From positions 1 through 64,000 of the forward strand of contig JADLGB010000075.1 of the NCBI GenBank assembly GCA_020849535.1: a stretch of DNA of 64,000 nucleotides, in the 5' to 3' direction. The notes beneath the pieces are model-generated. The model saw only the letters and a program-made list of their open reading frames with translations, searched no databases and was not told where the DNA came from. Of this stretch, positions 16,925-27,100 are shown piece after piece. This DNA is from Candidatus Hydrogenedentota bacterium. Lineage in GTDB: Bacteria > Hydrogenedentota > Hydrogenedentia > Hydrogenedentales > SLHB01. The translations under genes and the position numbers were made by a program. Numbering within the stretch: the first letter of the stretch is position 1; every line of letters begins with the position of its first letter.

Positions 16925-19900
16925 TCACCTCCTGGCCACGTCCAGGCACATGGCAACGATGCGTGCACGTGCTTCGTCGATTCGGCGCGAGACATCTTCG
17001 TAGAGCGGCACGCTATCCGGCGTCAAAGGCAAGCGGCGGCCCGCCTGAAGCAGCACCTCGGCCAATTCAATCGGAGTCTTGGCCAGCAGCTCGCGGGCAT
17101 CGGCCAAACGCTCATCGGAAACGCCGCGCGCTTTCGCATCGTCAATCGCCTGCCGAAGAAGGTACAGATATTCGTAGTCTTCGATGCCTTCGCGCGCGAC
17201 TTCCCATCGTTTGCTGGCGACAGGTCCATCGCTTCCCTCATAGACGGTCGCGAAGAAGTCGTTCGTCTCGTTCGGTCCGTCCCAGCGCGTGGGTCCGTGG
17301 TGGGCGTAGGTCCACCAGCCCGCGCCCGTGAAGCCCATGTTCCACGCGTACCAGAACCGCCAGCGGTACAAGCCGGGACAGGACAGCGTCTTGGCCCTGC
17401 CCGAAGCGTCGTAGAACCACACCTCTTTGCCGACTTCCTTGGCCACGGGCACAAGCTCGTCGCCCAGGCGCTCCAGCAATTCCGCGGATGGGCACCAGAT
17501 GTCGATGAGGCCCTTGAACATCTCCACCGTTTCCATCGTGGTGCCGCTGGTGGGGTCCGTGTAGATCCAGATCTTGGGATCGGCCTCACGCACGATGGTC
17601 GCGACCTTGACCAGATTGATCGTCGTGTCCGCGAACGGTGTCGAGGGCTCGTCGTAGGGATACAACGCCCAGTCGCTGTAGTCGAGGCCGAGCGCAGTCA
17701 TGTGGCTCGCCCATTGCCGCAGGTACTCGATGAAGGCCTTCTTCCATTCCTCGGACAGGAATGGCGCCCCCTTTATCTGGCCCTGAGGGGAAAGAAACAG
17801 AAGCTTGGCGCGCGGTTGGAGGCGCCCTACTGCCTCATCCAACGCCGTGAAATCCAGCGGTTTGGTCAGGCTGCCTTGCGCATCGCATTCCGCCGCTGGC
17901 GAAGGACCGAAGAAGACGGTGGTGCCATGCTCGATAAGGTCGCGTAATGCGCTGGGCTTGTCCGTTCCGAGATCGCTCCCGTCGTACACCCACAGGCAGA
18001 AGCGTAAGGGCCTCGGGCGCGGCAAGGACAGGGGATGCACGGTCACGCTGATGGGAATGACAACTTCCGTGGGATCGGGCTCGACGCTTCGCAGGGCCAA
18101 CTCCCACGTGTAATCGCCCGCCTCCAAGCCCACCGCGTCGAGCGTGATCCAAAGTTGTGCCGTTTCGTAAGGAGGGATCGTCAGCAAGCCCGCGGAACCC
18201 AATTCCGGCAGGGCGTCGGCTACTTCCTCGCGCCGAACAGTGGGCACCAGCACGGCCCTTCGGAACGCTACATGCACGGAAGGATTGATGTCGCTCGCGT
18301 TTTTCGCGCTCTTGCACGTGACGCGAATGTTGATTGTGTCCTTCGTGAAGTTCGTGACGTTCAACGCGCGCGATTCGTATTCCTCCCCGCAGAGCGCGAC
18401 CGCAATGTTGTCTGTCTTGTTCGCGGCGGAAGGCAGCGTGTGTCGCGGATGAAAGTAGCCCCAGGGGTCGCACGCCCACGCCGCAAACGGCGCCTCGGGC
18501 GCGAGGGTCTGACCGGCCTTGGCCAGTTTCTGGACCCGCTCCAACTCATGCGCGATCTCGCCGGCGAGACCGGAGTCATAGTGGGAGGGATCCAACTTCT
18601 GAAGCGCGCCTTCCAAGGTGGCCGCCGTGAAACTCATATCTCCCGCCGCGCGCTGGTTCGTCTTGGCCCACTCACCGAGCGCGCTCCTGACATCCGGAAG
18701 CAGTTCCTGTATGAGATAGCGCGTATCGCTGTCCAGACCGCCGAACTCCACCGGATTCTCCGTTTCTGCAACGACGGTCCGGGAATCTGCGTCCAGCAGC
18801 TGCTGTTTCACGCTGTACGTGCCGCGTGCCCCCGCGTCGAAAGCAATTGCGGTCCGCGCGGTGCTCCCGCCCACGTGCCGCGCAAAATGCGAAACAGCGC
18901 CATCCGGTCCGGCAATCTCAGTCAGGAACACGAGCCGCTTGCCTTCGGGATTCGAGACGTCAAAACGCCAAGCGTTCTCCCACGACACGATACGAAGGGC
19001 GTCTGCGGCAGTGACCTTTGCCTCCCCCGCGGCGGACTGCGAACGCGGCGTTACGAAAGGCGGAAATGAGTCCGTGATCACGATCCCCGTGTGCTTTGCG
19101 CTTCCGGCGAATCCCACCGTCCCTCGCGGCAACTCGCGAAAGGGCACATCGAGACCCGCAAAAGCGATACCGCCCTGGCCATGAAAACCGCTGCCGGTGG
19201 TCGAGACGAGATCCAGCATGCCATCGCCGTCGAAGTCGCCCGCAAGCGGCGTGGCGGTCGGCTCACAGAATGTGGGCACAGCACTCGTGACGTTCCCGTC
19301 CGGCTGAATCACGTGCAGCGTCTTGGTCAAAGAGTGCGCCAGGATCTCGAGTTCCGCGTCATCGTCCACATTGGCGAACACGGGGGCCGCATAGAGGTTC
19401 GAGTTCTTCAGCTCCACGGTCCATTTGAAGCCACCATCTGAATAGCAGTAGAGCGCGCCGCCCTTGTTGCCAAACACGACCTCATCCTTGCCATCCCCAT
19501 CGAGGTCGGCCGCGGAAATAGCACTATTGATATGCAGGTAGACATTTTCTTCCAAAACAATCTCGGGTTTGCGCAGATCGATCCGGTAGAAGTGATTGAG
19601 GCCGCCGCCCAGATACAGCTCCGGCGCGCCATCGCCATCGGTATCCGCGAGAACAGGCGTGCTGTTTGGAAAAACATCGTTGGCCCTGTAGAAGTCCCAA
19701 ATCCACCGTCCCGTGCTATCGAGGGCATAGATATGATGGTCGCTCGAAGTGACGACGATTTCGAGACCCGGAGCGTCGTAGATATCGGCAACGAGCACCG
19801 GGCCCATCTGCCCGCCGTCGCCCATGTAGGACCAGTGCAGCTTGCCCGAACGGTCGAGGCAGGACAAGGTGCCTTCGGAGTCGCCCACCAGGATTTCTGG

Positions 19901-20314
19901 AAGCCCGTCTCCATCCAGATCGATCACCGCGGGACACGAGTCGGCCAGGACGCCCGCTTTGACGTTCGCCTCCCACAGGAGACTTCCGTCCGCCTTCAGC
20001 GTGGCCACACAGCCCGCGCTATCCGCGACAATGATGTCCTCGGCGCCATCAGCATCCACATCGGCCACGGTCGGGGCGGCCGTCACCGGCGGAGTCAGTT
20101 CATACGACCACAGCCGCTTCCCCGCGATGTCGAAACACACGACACCCAGATCACGCTCGCAGGCGACGATGGCATTCTTCCCATCGGGCATGCGGAGAAC
20201 ATTCGGAGCAGAGACACCGCCTTTTCCCGGCGCGGTCCACACCTCACGGTATTCCAAGGCGCCGGCCGCACTGGCGAGCAAGAGCGGCAAGATGACGAAC
20301 GCGCGATGATACAT
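16925..20314 (-). CDS. Exported FG-GAP/VCBS propeller fused to a GH123-like (DUF4091) domain
   Basis: An 1129-residue protein with a signal peptide (VILPLLLASAAGALEYREVW). Residues 30-400 contain many integrin/VCBS-type calcium-binding repeats: TVADVDADGAEDIIVADSAG, VIDLDGDGLPEILVGDSEG, AADLDGDGKDEVVFGNKGG. A beta-rich spacer and helical segment follow; the C terminus from about 730 is a DUF4091/GH123-type barrel with LYPYDEP, YDASGRAKTLSCPGLYRWRF and a closing REGIEDYEYLYLLRQ. GH123 enzymes are N-acetyl-beta-galactosaminidases; here the acidic pair may be the Asp-Glu of YDEP. GGGAG precedes the ATG. The clan-A enzyme at 35819 carries the same propeller type but C-terminally. Confidence 0.82.
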   Translation of the reverse strand: MYHRAFVILPLLLASAAGALEYREVWTAPGKGGVSAPNVLRMPDGKNAIVACERDLGVVCFDIAGKRLWSYELTPPVTAAPTVADVDADGAEDIIVADSAGCVATLKADGSLLWEANVKAGVLADSCPAVIDLDGDGLPEILVGDSEGTLSCLDRSGKLHWSYMGDGGQMGPVLVADIYDAPGLEIVVTSSDHHIYALDSTGRWIWDFYRANDVFPNSTPVLADTDGDGAPELYLGGGLNHFYRIDLRKPEIVLEENVYLHINSAISAADLDGDGKDEVVFGNKGGALYCYSDGGFKWTVELKNSNLYAAPVFANVDDDAELEILAHSLTKTLHVIQPDGNVTSAVPTFCEPTATPLAGDFDGDGMLDLVSTTGSGFHGQGGIAFAGLDVPFRELPRGTVGFAGSAKHTGIVITDSFPPFVTPRSQSAAGEAKVTAADALRIVSWENAWRFDVSNPEGKRLVFLTEIAGPDGAVSHFARHVGGSTARTAIAFDAGARGTYSVKQQLLDADSRTVVAETENPVEFGGLDSDTRYLIQELLPDVRSALGEWAKTNQRAAGDMSFTAATLEGALQKLDPSHYDSGLAGEIAHELERVQKLAKAGQTLAPEAPFAAWACDPWGYFHPRHTLPSAANKTDNIAVALCGEEYESRALNVTNFTKDTINIRVTCKSAKNASDINPSVHVAFRRAVLVPTVRREEVADALPELGSAGLLTIPPYETAQLWITLDAVGLEAGDYTWELALRSVEPDPTEVVIPISVTVHPLSLPRPRPLRFCLWVYDGSDLGTDKPSALRDLIEHGTTVFFGPSPAAECDAQGSLTKPLDFTALDEAVGRLQPRAKLLFLSPQGQIKGAPFLSEEWKKAFIEYLRQWASHMTALGLDYSDWALYPYDEPSTPFADTTINLVKVATIVREADPKIWIYTDPTSGTTMETVEMFKGLIDIWCPSAELLERLGDELVPVAKEVGKEVWFYDASGRAKTLSCPGLYRWRFWYAWNMGFTGAGWWTYAHHGPTRWDGPNETNDFFATVYEGSDGPVASKRWEVAREGIEDYEYLYLLRQAIDDAKARGVSDERLADARELLAKTPIELAEVLLQAGRRLPLTPDSVPLYEDVSRRIDEARARIVAMCLDVARR

Positions 20315-21111
20315 GGTTGTCTCCCGCGTGGCCGGCGAGCGCAGTACGCGCCCACGCCATTACAGGCTATCCCAATTCCATATTCCTTTCGCAGCAGATT
20401 ACGGCGCCCGCACACTCCAGCCGGAATCCCGCTGCACGTCAAAACAGTATGCCGCGAATGCCCGCGATCTCAATTCCGCGAAAATGGTGCGTGCTCGTTG
20501 TCTTCCTTTGCGTCTTTGCGAGAGATTCCCAAGAGCGGTTCCTCTCGCCAAGGCGCCGATGCGCAAAGAAATACGGCATAGTGAAGATCTCGAGAGTACC
20601 GAGTTCTCGACTACTGTCTTGTCTGGGCTTGGCGACAAGTCCCGACAGGGATGATAGATAATAGCCCAGCGATCTATCGCTGGGTCCGCGGGCCCCTACA
20701 CCTCCTCAGCCCCCGTAGAGGGGCGAAAGAGAATAATCCAGGTCCCGCTCCACGTGTGTTTCGCGTCGTGCTTCCCAAGCAATACAATCAGCCTTTCCTC
20801 GAACGCCGTCTTGTGAGGATGCTCACCTGTTCTTTCGTCCCTGACGGGACTCGTCTTATGGGTGTCGTGCGTGCACCCAGCGATGAATCGCTGGGCTATT
20901 ATCTTTCGCCCTCACGGGCTGAAATCACCTGGGACGGAGTGGTGGGTGAATACGCGCGTTTTCCGGTCACTTTGCGAGTTTCTGCGGCCGGTGAATTCGG
21001 TACTCTCGAGGTGAAGATGAATGTACTCGAATTTGGCTCTCTTGCTTCTCTGCGCCTTTGCGTCCTTGCGAGGGGCACATCTGCGAAGACGCCCGGCGTG
21101 GAAGCCGCACG
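20315..21111. other. Gene-free region dominated by repeats
   Basis: These 797 bases lie between the end of the ABC operon and the start of the propeller gene at 20314. Frames in it run through inverted repeats in several orientations and encode no recognisable domain. The left 180 bases carry the promoter region of the leftward gene at 20314; the remainder is the repeat block at 20503-21075. Confidence 0.6.
20503..21075. repeat. Block of nested inverted repeats
   Basis: Three paired elements are nested. Outer: 20541-20570 against 21051-21075 (the same GCGCCTTTGCGTC-type unit as at 282-309, with one extra copy at 20503-20524). Middle: CTCGAGAGTACCGA at 20589-20602 against its exact reverse complement at 20997-21010. 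Inner: 29-base elements at 20657-20685 and 20875-20903, matching at 27 of 29 positions in opposite orientation; each is itself a hairpin (CCAGCGAT, 3 bases, ATCGCTGG). The centre (about 20690-20870) holds no gene. A REP-like unit follows at 21083-21117. Confidence 0.65.
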
Positions 21112-21783
21112 CTACAAAGAGAGTCGCTCGAGCCGCCCCTCGCGCATCTGGAGGATCGTGTGCGCGTGGGCGGCGGCGTCGCGCTCGTGGGTGACCAGCA
21201 CGACCGCGCCGCCTTGTTTCGCAAAGGCGCTCAGGTGTTCCAGGACGAGGGCGCCATTGTCTTCGTCCAGGTTTCCTGTCGGCTCATCGGCGAGCAGAAT
21301 CTTAGGACGGTTCAAGAGCGCACGCGCGAGGGCTGTTCTCTGGCGTTCGCCTGTGCTGAGCATGGACGGCACGTGATCCGCGCGGTCTTTGAGTCCCACC
21401 CGCTCAATCAGCTCGGATGCTCGCGCTCGTGCGTCCACCGAAGGCAATGCGAGCGCAGGGGCCAGCACGTTGTCCAAGACACTGAGGTACGGCGTCAGGT
21501 GAAATTGTTGGAAGACAAAGCCGATGCTCTTCGCGCGCAAGGCGGCGCGCTCCTCACGTGACATCGCATACGGCTTGCGATCGAGCACGGTGAGGTCGCC
21601 CGCGTCGGGCCTCAGCAAAGCGCCGAGCGTGAAGAGCAGCGTCGACTTGCCGCATCCGCTTGGACCTTTGACAGCGAGGAAATCTCCGGGCTCGAGCGTG
21701 AGTGACACGCCATCCAGAGCGTGGATCTTTCCGTTTGGTCCCGAGAAGGATTTGTGCAGGCATTCGGCATGGAGCAAGGCCAT
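21112..21783 (-). CDS. ABC transporter ATP-binding protein (LolD/MacB type)
   Basis: A 223-residue nucleotide-binding subunit. Walker A is GPSGCGKS (40-47), Q-loop VFQQFH near 90, signature LSTGERQR (142-149), Walker B ILLADEP (162-168) with the D-loop TGNLDE, and switch VTHERD. The motifs 'RAL.NRP.ILLADEPTGNLD' are typical of the lipoprotein-release/macrolide-export group, which drives a periplasmic permease mechanically. It is the last gene of the operon, 2 bases after the permease stop, and must act with the permease at 21786-23075. Confidence 0.95.
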   Translation of the reverse strand: MALLHAECLHKSFSGPNGKIHALDGVSLTLEPGDFLAVKGPSGCGKSTLLFTLGALLRPDAGDLTVLDRKPYAMSREERAALRAKSIGFVFQQFHLTPYLSVLDNVLAPALALPSVDARARASELIERVGLKDRADHVPSMLSTGERQRTALARALLNRPKILLADEPTGNLDEDNGALVLEHLSAFAKQGGAVVLVTHERDAAAHAHTILQMREGRLERLSL

Positions 21784-21785
21784 GA

Positions 21786-23075
21786 TCAGTCAATCCGCAG
21801 CGCGAGGACGGGATCCTGCCTCGCCGCCATTTGCGTGGGAATCCAACTCGCCAAGACGCTGAGGAACGGCGCGAGGAACAGTGCGCCGAGCAGCAGGCGT
21901 CCATCGAACAATGCACGCGCGCCGTACTCTCCCAAACGCACCCCTTCCAGGTGGCTCCAGGCAAGACCGGTAGTGAATCCGAGAACGTAGCCGATTATCG
22001 CTCCTCCAACGCCAAGGAGAATCGCCTTCGTGAGGAAAATAAAGACGACTTGCCGCGAGCGAAATCCCAGCGCGCGCCAGATGCCGATTTCGGAGCGGCG
22101 CGCACGCACGTTGACCAATGTCTGAAGGCCAACCCAAGCGCCCGCGCATAGGAAGGTCATGGGCAATAGCCACGCGGCAAGCGCCTCCTGCTGCCGCTGC
22201 TGCGTGCGATGGTATTCTTCCTCAGCGGCAACGGTCTCGTCGCTCAACGCCGCGGCGCGATCTCGAGCCAGCGCGCGCACGGTGGTCTGTGCGGCGAGCT
22301 GGATCACCTGCGTATCCGGCAGCAACTTGGCAATCTCGCCGCGAATGCCTTCGAGTGTCGCCTCCGCGCAATGGCAGCTCAACGCCATGATCGCATTGAT
22401 CTGACCTGGCCGGTTGAGCACGGCCTGCGCGTCTTCGAGGTGCAACCAGAGCGTGATGTCGTCGGCGTTTCCACGTTCCGGCGGAATCTCGGAAACCGTG
22501 AAGGCTCGCCCCATCACATCGAGCGAATCGCCCTCGCGCACCCCCAACTGCCGGGCAAGCACGAAGCCCACACGCACTTGGCCGTGCTCCACCGGTTGCG
22601 AGAGTGGCGCCTTCGAATCAAGGTGCGATTGCGGGACCTCGCTGCGCACGCCCATTAAGATCGCGTGAACATCCCGCCGTGTGGGCCACTCGATGGCCCC
22701 GCTCAAGGTGGGCATGAGGTGCCGTACCGTGATAAGCGGCGATTCGGCCAACTGGTTCACGTGCGATTCGGGAATAAACTCCGTTGCGTACCCTTGCGCA
22801 TAGAATTGCGCGAGATCCTGCTCTTTGCTCAACACCAGCACGTTGTATCCGCTCTTCAACGTGATCTTGCGGTAGTCGTCCTGGACCGTGCGCATCAGGG
22901 CCATCGTCTCGTCTTTACGAAGCGACGCCAGGTCGCTCGCGCGGGCCTCGTGAGCGCGCAGCAGCGTCATCACGGCAACAAACACCGCGACCGCAAGGAT
23001 CACGGCCGCCGCGCTGACACCAAAGTCCACCTTGCGATAGGCAATCTCTCGAATCACCAGACGCCAGAGACTCAT
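21786..23075 (-). CDS. MacB/FtsX-type ABC transporter permease
   Basis: A 429-residue permease with an N-terminal membrane helix (about 20-40, VSAAAVILAVAVFVAVMTLL), an extracytoplasmic MacB-type domain of 230 residues, and three C-terminal helices of the FtsX domain. RSEIGIWRALGFRSRQVVFI is the conserved FtsX coupling segment, and the end MAARQDPVLALRID is typical. The outer domain carries one CHC motif near residue 233 (ALSCHCAEA). Its ATG overlaps the upstream stop by ATGA (23075-23072), indicating coupled translation. Substrate unknown; this class extracts lipoproteins or small molecules from the inner membrane or periplasm. Confidence 0.92.
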   Translation of the reverse strand: MSLWRLVIREIAYRKVDFGVSAAAVILAVAVFVAVMTLLRAHEARASDLASLRKDETMALMRTVQDDYRKITLKSGYNVLVLSKEQDLAQFYAQGYATEFIPESHVNQLAESPLITVRHLMPTLSGAIEWPTRRDVHAILMGVRSEVPQSHLDSKAPLSQPVEHGQVRVGFVLARQLGVREGDSLDVMGRAFTVSEIPPERGNADDITLWLHLEDAQAVLNRPGQINAIMALSCHCAEATLEGIRGEIAKLLPDTQVIQLAAQTTVRALARDRAAALSDETVAAEEEYHRTQQRQQEALAAWLLPMTFLCAGAWVGLQTLVNVRARRSEIGIWRALGFRSRQVVFIFLTKAILLGVGGAIIGYVLGFTTGLAWSHLEGVRLGEYGARALFDGRLLLGALFLAPFLSVLASWIPTQMAARQDPVLALRID

Positions 23076-24145
23076 GACCCGGTCCGGTCCTTTCTGAAAG
23101 CAATCGCGAGCGAAACGGCCAGAATCGCGACCATCCCCGCCGCCATAGCCATCACCAAGGCCATGCCGGGTGACCAGCCTTCATCGGGCATATCCGGCAA
23201 ATCCGGCGCCGACGCCTGGTGCAACGCCGGGCTGGGGAGCGCGGCAGGTTCCGGATTCTCCAGCAGGAATTCTCCGATTCCGGCAACCCAATCGGTTGCC
23301 ATCAGCACGTCCACTCCGGGGTTCTCATCCTTCACCTGGCAACTGCATGGGCCCGTGACCAGGGCACACGCGGCACGGATCGTCTTCGCATTGATCCCTT
23401 TGCCGGCGAGCGCGTACAGCGCGCGCCCGCGTCCATACACGGGAAACACCACTGGCGCCGCGATGTCGCGCAGCCCGGGTTCGATACCTAGCAGCATCTC
23501 CACAAAAATGGGCTCATGCGGATCCGTGCGGGACACGCGCACAGACGAAAAATCGATTCGCACTTTCGACTCGTCGATATCGGGCACTTCGTCCTTCGTT
23601 CTGCCGGGTAGCACCAGCGAAGCCTCCGAGGCAGCCAGTTCACGCGCGAGCGTATCCGCGGCGGCCTGATCCGCGGCCGCATCGCCGGATTCCAGCAAGA
23701 CAAACACCGCAGACGCTCCGCCAAGCAGTTGTCTCGCAATATCTTGCCGCGCCGGTGAGTCCAACACCGCTTCGCAATTGACCTCCGTGAGCGGACCCGC
23801 CCACACGTGCGTCTGCAATGGCGCGGACGGGGGATAGTACAGAGCAATCCACGGAGTCGCGGAATCGGCTTGCCAACGCGTTTCGAGGCCGGGGTCTGGC
23901 TTCGTGCCGCGCTCAGAGGGGAGAATTCGCGGGGTCTCCGTCTCATGCTCTGTGAGAGCGCGCCACAGCGCCTCTCCGCCAGCATCCAACGGCGCGTCAT
24001 TCAGCAGGACGACCTGATACGGCTCGGGCTCCCACCTTTCGAGGGCATAGCGAAACACGGGCACATCGCAGGCTATCACCGGCCAAGCCCATGACGTGGC
24101 CAATACGAGCGCGAGCATGTATGGACGGCGCCCGCGCACGCTCAT
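23072..24145 (-). CDS. Secreted, C-terminally anchored protein of unknown function in the ABC operon
   Basis: A 357-residue protein with a signal peptide (YMLALVLATSWAWPVIACDV; Cys after AWPVIA could be a lipoprotein site) and one C-terminal helix (MALVMAMAAGMVAILAVSLA) followed by a basic tail. The mature start CDVPVFRYALERWEPEPYQV resembles a conserved N terminus I associate with uncharacterised planctomycete-type proteins. Near residue 266 is GPCSCQVKDENPG. No enzymatic motif is recognised; a thioredoxin-like fold is possible. The ATG at 24145 overlaps the upstream stop (ATGA), as does its own stop with the permease start, placing it between propeller protein and permease. A role in presenting cargo to the exporter is inference. 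Confidence 0.8.
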   Translation of the reverse strand: MSVRGRRPYMLALVLATSWAWPVIACDVPVFRYALERWEPEPYQVVLLNDAPLDAGGEALWRALTEHETETPRILPSERGTKPDPGLETRWQADSATPWIALYYPPSAPLQTHVWAGPLTEVNCEAVLDSPARQDIARQLLGGASAVFVLLESGDAAADQAAADTLARELAASEASLVLPGRTKDEVPDIDESKVRIDFSSVRVSRTDPHEPIFVEMLLGIEPGLRDIAAPVVFPVYGRGRALYALAGKGINAKTIRAACALVTGPCSCQVKDENPGVDVLMATDWVAGIGEFLLENPEPAALPSPALHQASAPDLPDMPDEGWSPGMALVMAMAAGMVAILAVSLAIAFRKDRTGS

Positions 24146-27100
24146 TCCTCCGCGACCACTTCGATGCCGCACAGCAAAGGCGGCTCCGTGCTGATCGGCT
24201 CGAAGTCCACTGCAAGTACCGAGCGCACCGGCACATTCTTGAATTCCTTGACGACGCCACGGCGTTCCCCGCCCGCTTCCTGGATAATATCGAAATGATC
24301 GAGCGTGCGCTTCCCTTGCAGCAGCACGTTGAACACACGGCTTCCGGACGTGGCAGGCTCCGGCTCCGCGAAGTGCAGGCGCACGGTATAAGGACGTTCG
24401 GCATCCGCCGTTTTGGCGAGCGTAATCCGCAACGATTTGAGATTGGCAATGCCCGACGCATTCACCCACGGATAGCCTTCCCCGGAAAACTGGGACGAGT
24501 GGTGGCGGTACAGTTTGGGTTCCGCATCGGTGTACGCCGCCTCCACGGGAATCTCGGGGGAAGTGCCACCAACACTGGGGAAATCGAGCCAGAGCACCCC
24601 GTCGTCCGCGCGCCGATCGCCCGGCGCGCCGAAGTTGAGTCCTGCCAGCGCTACGGGCGCCTCGCCGGCGGCGTAGGCGTTGAAGGTCCACAGTTCCGAT
24701 TCCGGCATGTGGACCATGGCAAGCGATGTCTGGTTCTGGTAGCTGCAATTGCACGTGCGCGTGTAGTCGGGCGCGTTGAGCACACCATCCGCCACGACCA
24801 GGTTCGACGAGCAGCTCGATTTGAAGCCTCCGAAATTGCCTGTGCCGCCGTCGTTCTCGAAATCATAGAACCCCGCCGCCGCGGAGCGAAACGTGAGGAG
24901 ATTTTCGCTCGCGATGGGATAATTGCATCCATACTGGCGCTGCCAGGTCCACGGTTCTTCGACACCCGTAAGTGGATTCGCACGCATAACCGGTTCACCC
25001 GTGAGGAGGTCCAGCATCGATTCCTGCGTGACGATACGCTTGTTGTGGATCATGGGAACCGACGCGTATTTCGTTTCCGTGTCCCAGAGTTTCCGGCCAT
25101 CCGTTCCGGCGAACGCAATCATGCGCGTGCCTTCTTCGCCATCGGTCATGTCGCGAGAGGGCCTGGTCGATTGGAGAAGAATGCGCTCTTCCTCGGAAAA
25201 CGCCAGGAACGAACCAAACACGTCCTCCTTCTTTTCCCAGAGGATTTGGCCGGTACGCACGTCAATGGCGAGCAATCGGTAGTCCTCGGGAGCCTCGATG
25301 CCGCGGCGCTCCAGTTGGCCCGCGAGATACAGCGGCAACCGGTCGAGGCAATACATGACGCCGTTTCCCACCGCGATTCCGTTGTGCAGGAAGCCATGTG
25401 TCGCGTCGACGCGCCAGCGTTGCTCGCCCGTGTGGCGGTCGAATGCGATGATAGCCTTGCTCGCGCTCGTGTCGAAGTCGGTCCAGATCGAGTACTCCTG
25501 CTTCTTGGTATCGAGCAGGTCGGAGAACGCGACAAACCCGTATCCGCCGAACAAGGTGTCCCCGTAACAACCGATGTAGGCCCAGGGAGGCGATTGCGGC
25601 TTGCGCACTGTGGGGTCGATGGGCGGCATGGTGATCGTTTGAACGATCGCCCCGTTTGTCGAGTCGAGCACAGTGCAGTTGGCGCCTTGAACCACATAGA
25701 TGCGGTCTTCCGTGGCCACGAAATTGGAGCCGCGGATGTTGGCGCCGGGAATGTGAACCTGGTTGTAGCGCGTGTCGGTGGGCGTGTCCTTGTAGGTCGC
25801 ATCGTAGTACGTACCGTAGGTGCCGAGATCGGGCATCCTGGTCTTCCACAACACGCGCCCCGTGTACACGTCACGCGCGCTCATGCAGTCCAGTCCCTGG
25901 ATGAACAGCCGCCCACCGACAACCTGCTCGGGCGGACCATGCCCATGGCGCGGGAGGACGTCTACATTGCTGCTGCCTCCGAACCAGAGCACACCGAGCG
26001 GCAGCCGCACGAGTGCGTCATCGGACTTCACCGTGTTCGCGATGTTGCCGTACATGTGCGTCCACTGTCCCGCACCTTGAAGGGGGCCTTCACGCGAGGC
26101 GACCCACTCCATGCCGTCAACGGTGTTCAAGCCGGCGAGCTTACCGGCACCGATCCACTTCGCGAACTCCGCGGCGCCACCTTGCGCGTCGGGAAGGCAC
26201 CACAGCTTGCCGCCGTAGGGCCGCATGGAATAAAAGAGCCGCTCCAGGAGCTGCTGGTCCCTCGGGAAGTTAATCACGTCCAGCGCATCCACTACGGTCA
26301 AGGAAGCCATGTAAGGCGGCGCATCGAAAGTACCGGGCGTTCCCTCGTGCACGGCCACGCGGACGCCGTAGAGTCCTTCATCATCGAGTTTGCGCCGCCA
26401 CTCATTGAGCGGGGAAGCGTCGGGTTGTAGCGCGATGATGCGCAGCTCAGAATGAGCGGCAAGCGCCTCGAGAAGATCGGAACTTGTCGCCGCATGAACC
26501 AAGGCGTAGCCTTCGCGGACGCCGGTAGCTTCGAGAATCCGGAGTGCTTCTTCGACCGCGTCTTGCGCGGGATCCGTGTAGACCGGTGCGCAAAGGTGCT
26601 GTCGCATGGGACCTTCTTCCGCACCGAAACACAGAATGGCTCCCTCGGCGGTAACCGCAAACAGCTTGCCATTGGCAGCGATCAATCGTTGGACATCACC
26701 TTGAACGGGCTTGCGCCAAGCTACCGTGGGTGGCCCATCCGCCGCGGACAATTCGACGGCGGTCAGGCCGTCCTTCCCCGCCGCATAGAGGCGGCCTCCC
26801 GCTTGGATCAAGTCTCCCGAGGCGTCTACGTCAGTCTCCCAGCGCGGCGTGAGAGGAGTATCTTTCCCCGCACTGGCAAGTGCCTCCAGATCGTAGGCCC
26901 GAATGGAACTGCCGCTGAAGTATGCGCCGTCGCGTGTCAGCACGGGTCGAACACCGACGCGTGCCCGCAACGCGTCGCCTGTGTCCACTGCATACATACT
27001 CACTTCGCCTTCACGATAGTGATTGAAGTAGACGTTGCCGATCGAAGCGACGAACGACCCGCCCGTCTTGTTATGTTCAGCAAAGCGGTAAAACTCCATC

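Noticed and set aside
20651..21376. 241-codon rightward frame
   Set aside because: Runs through inverted repeats and then antisense to the ABC ATPase; no domain.
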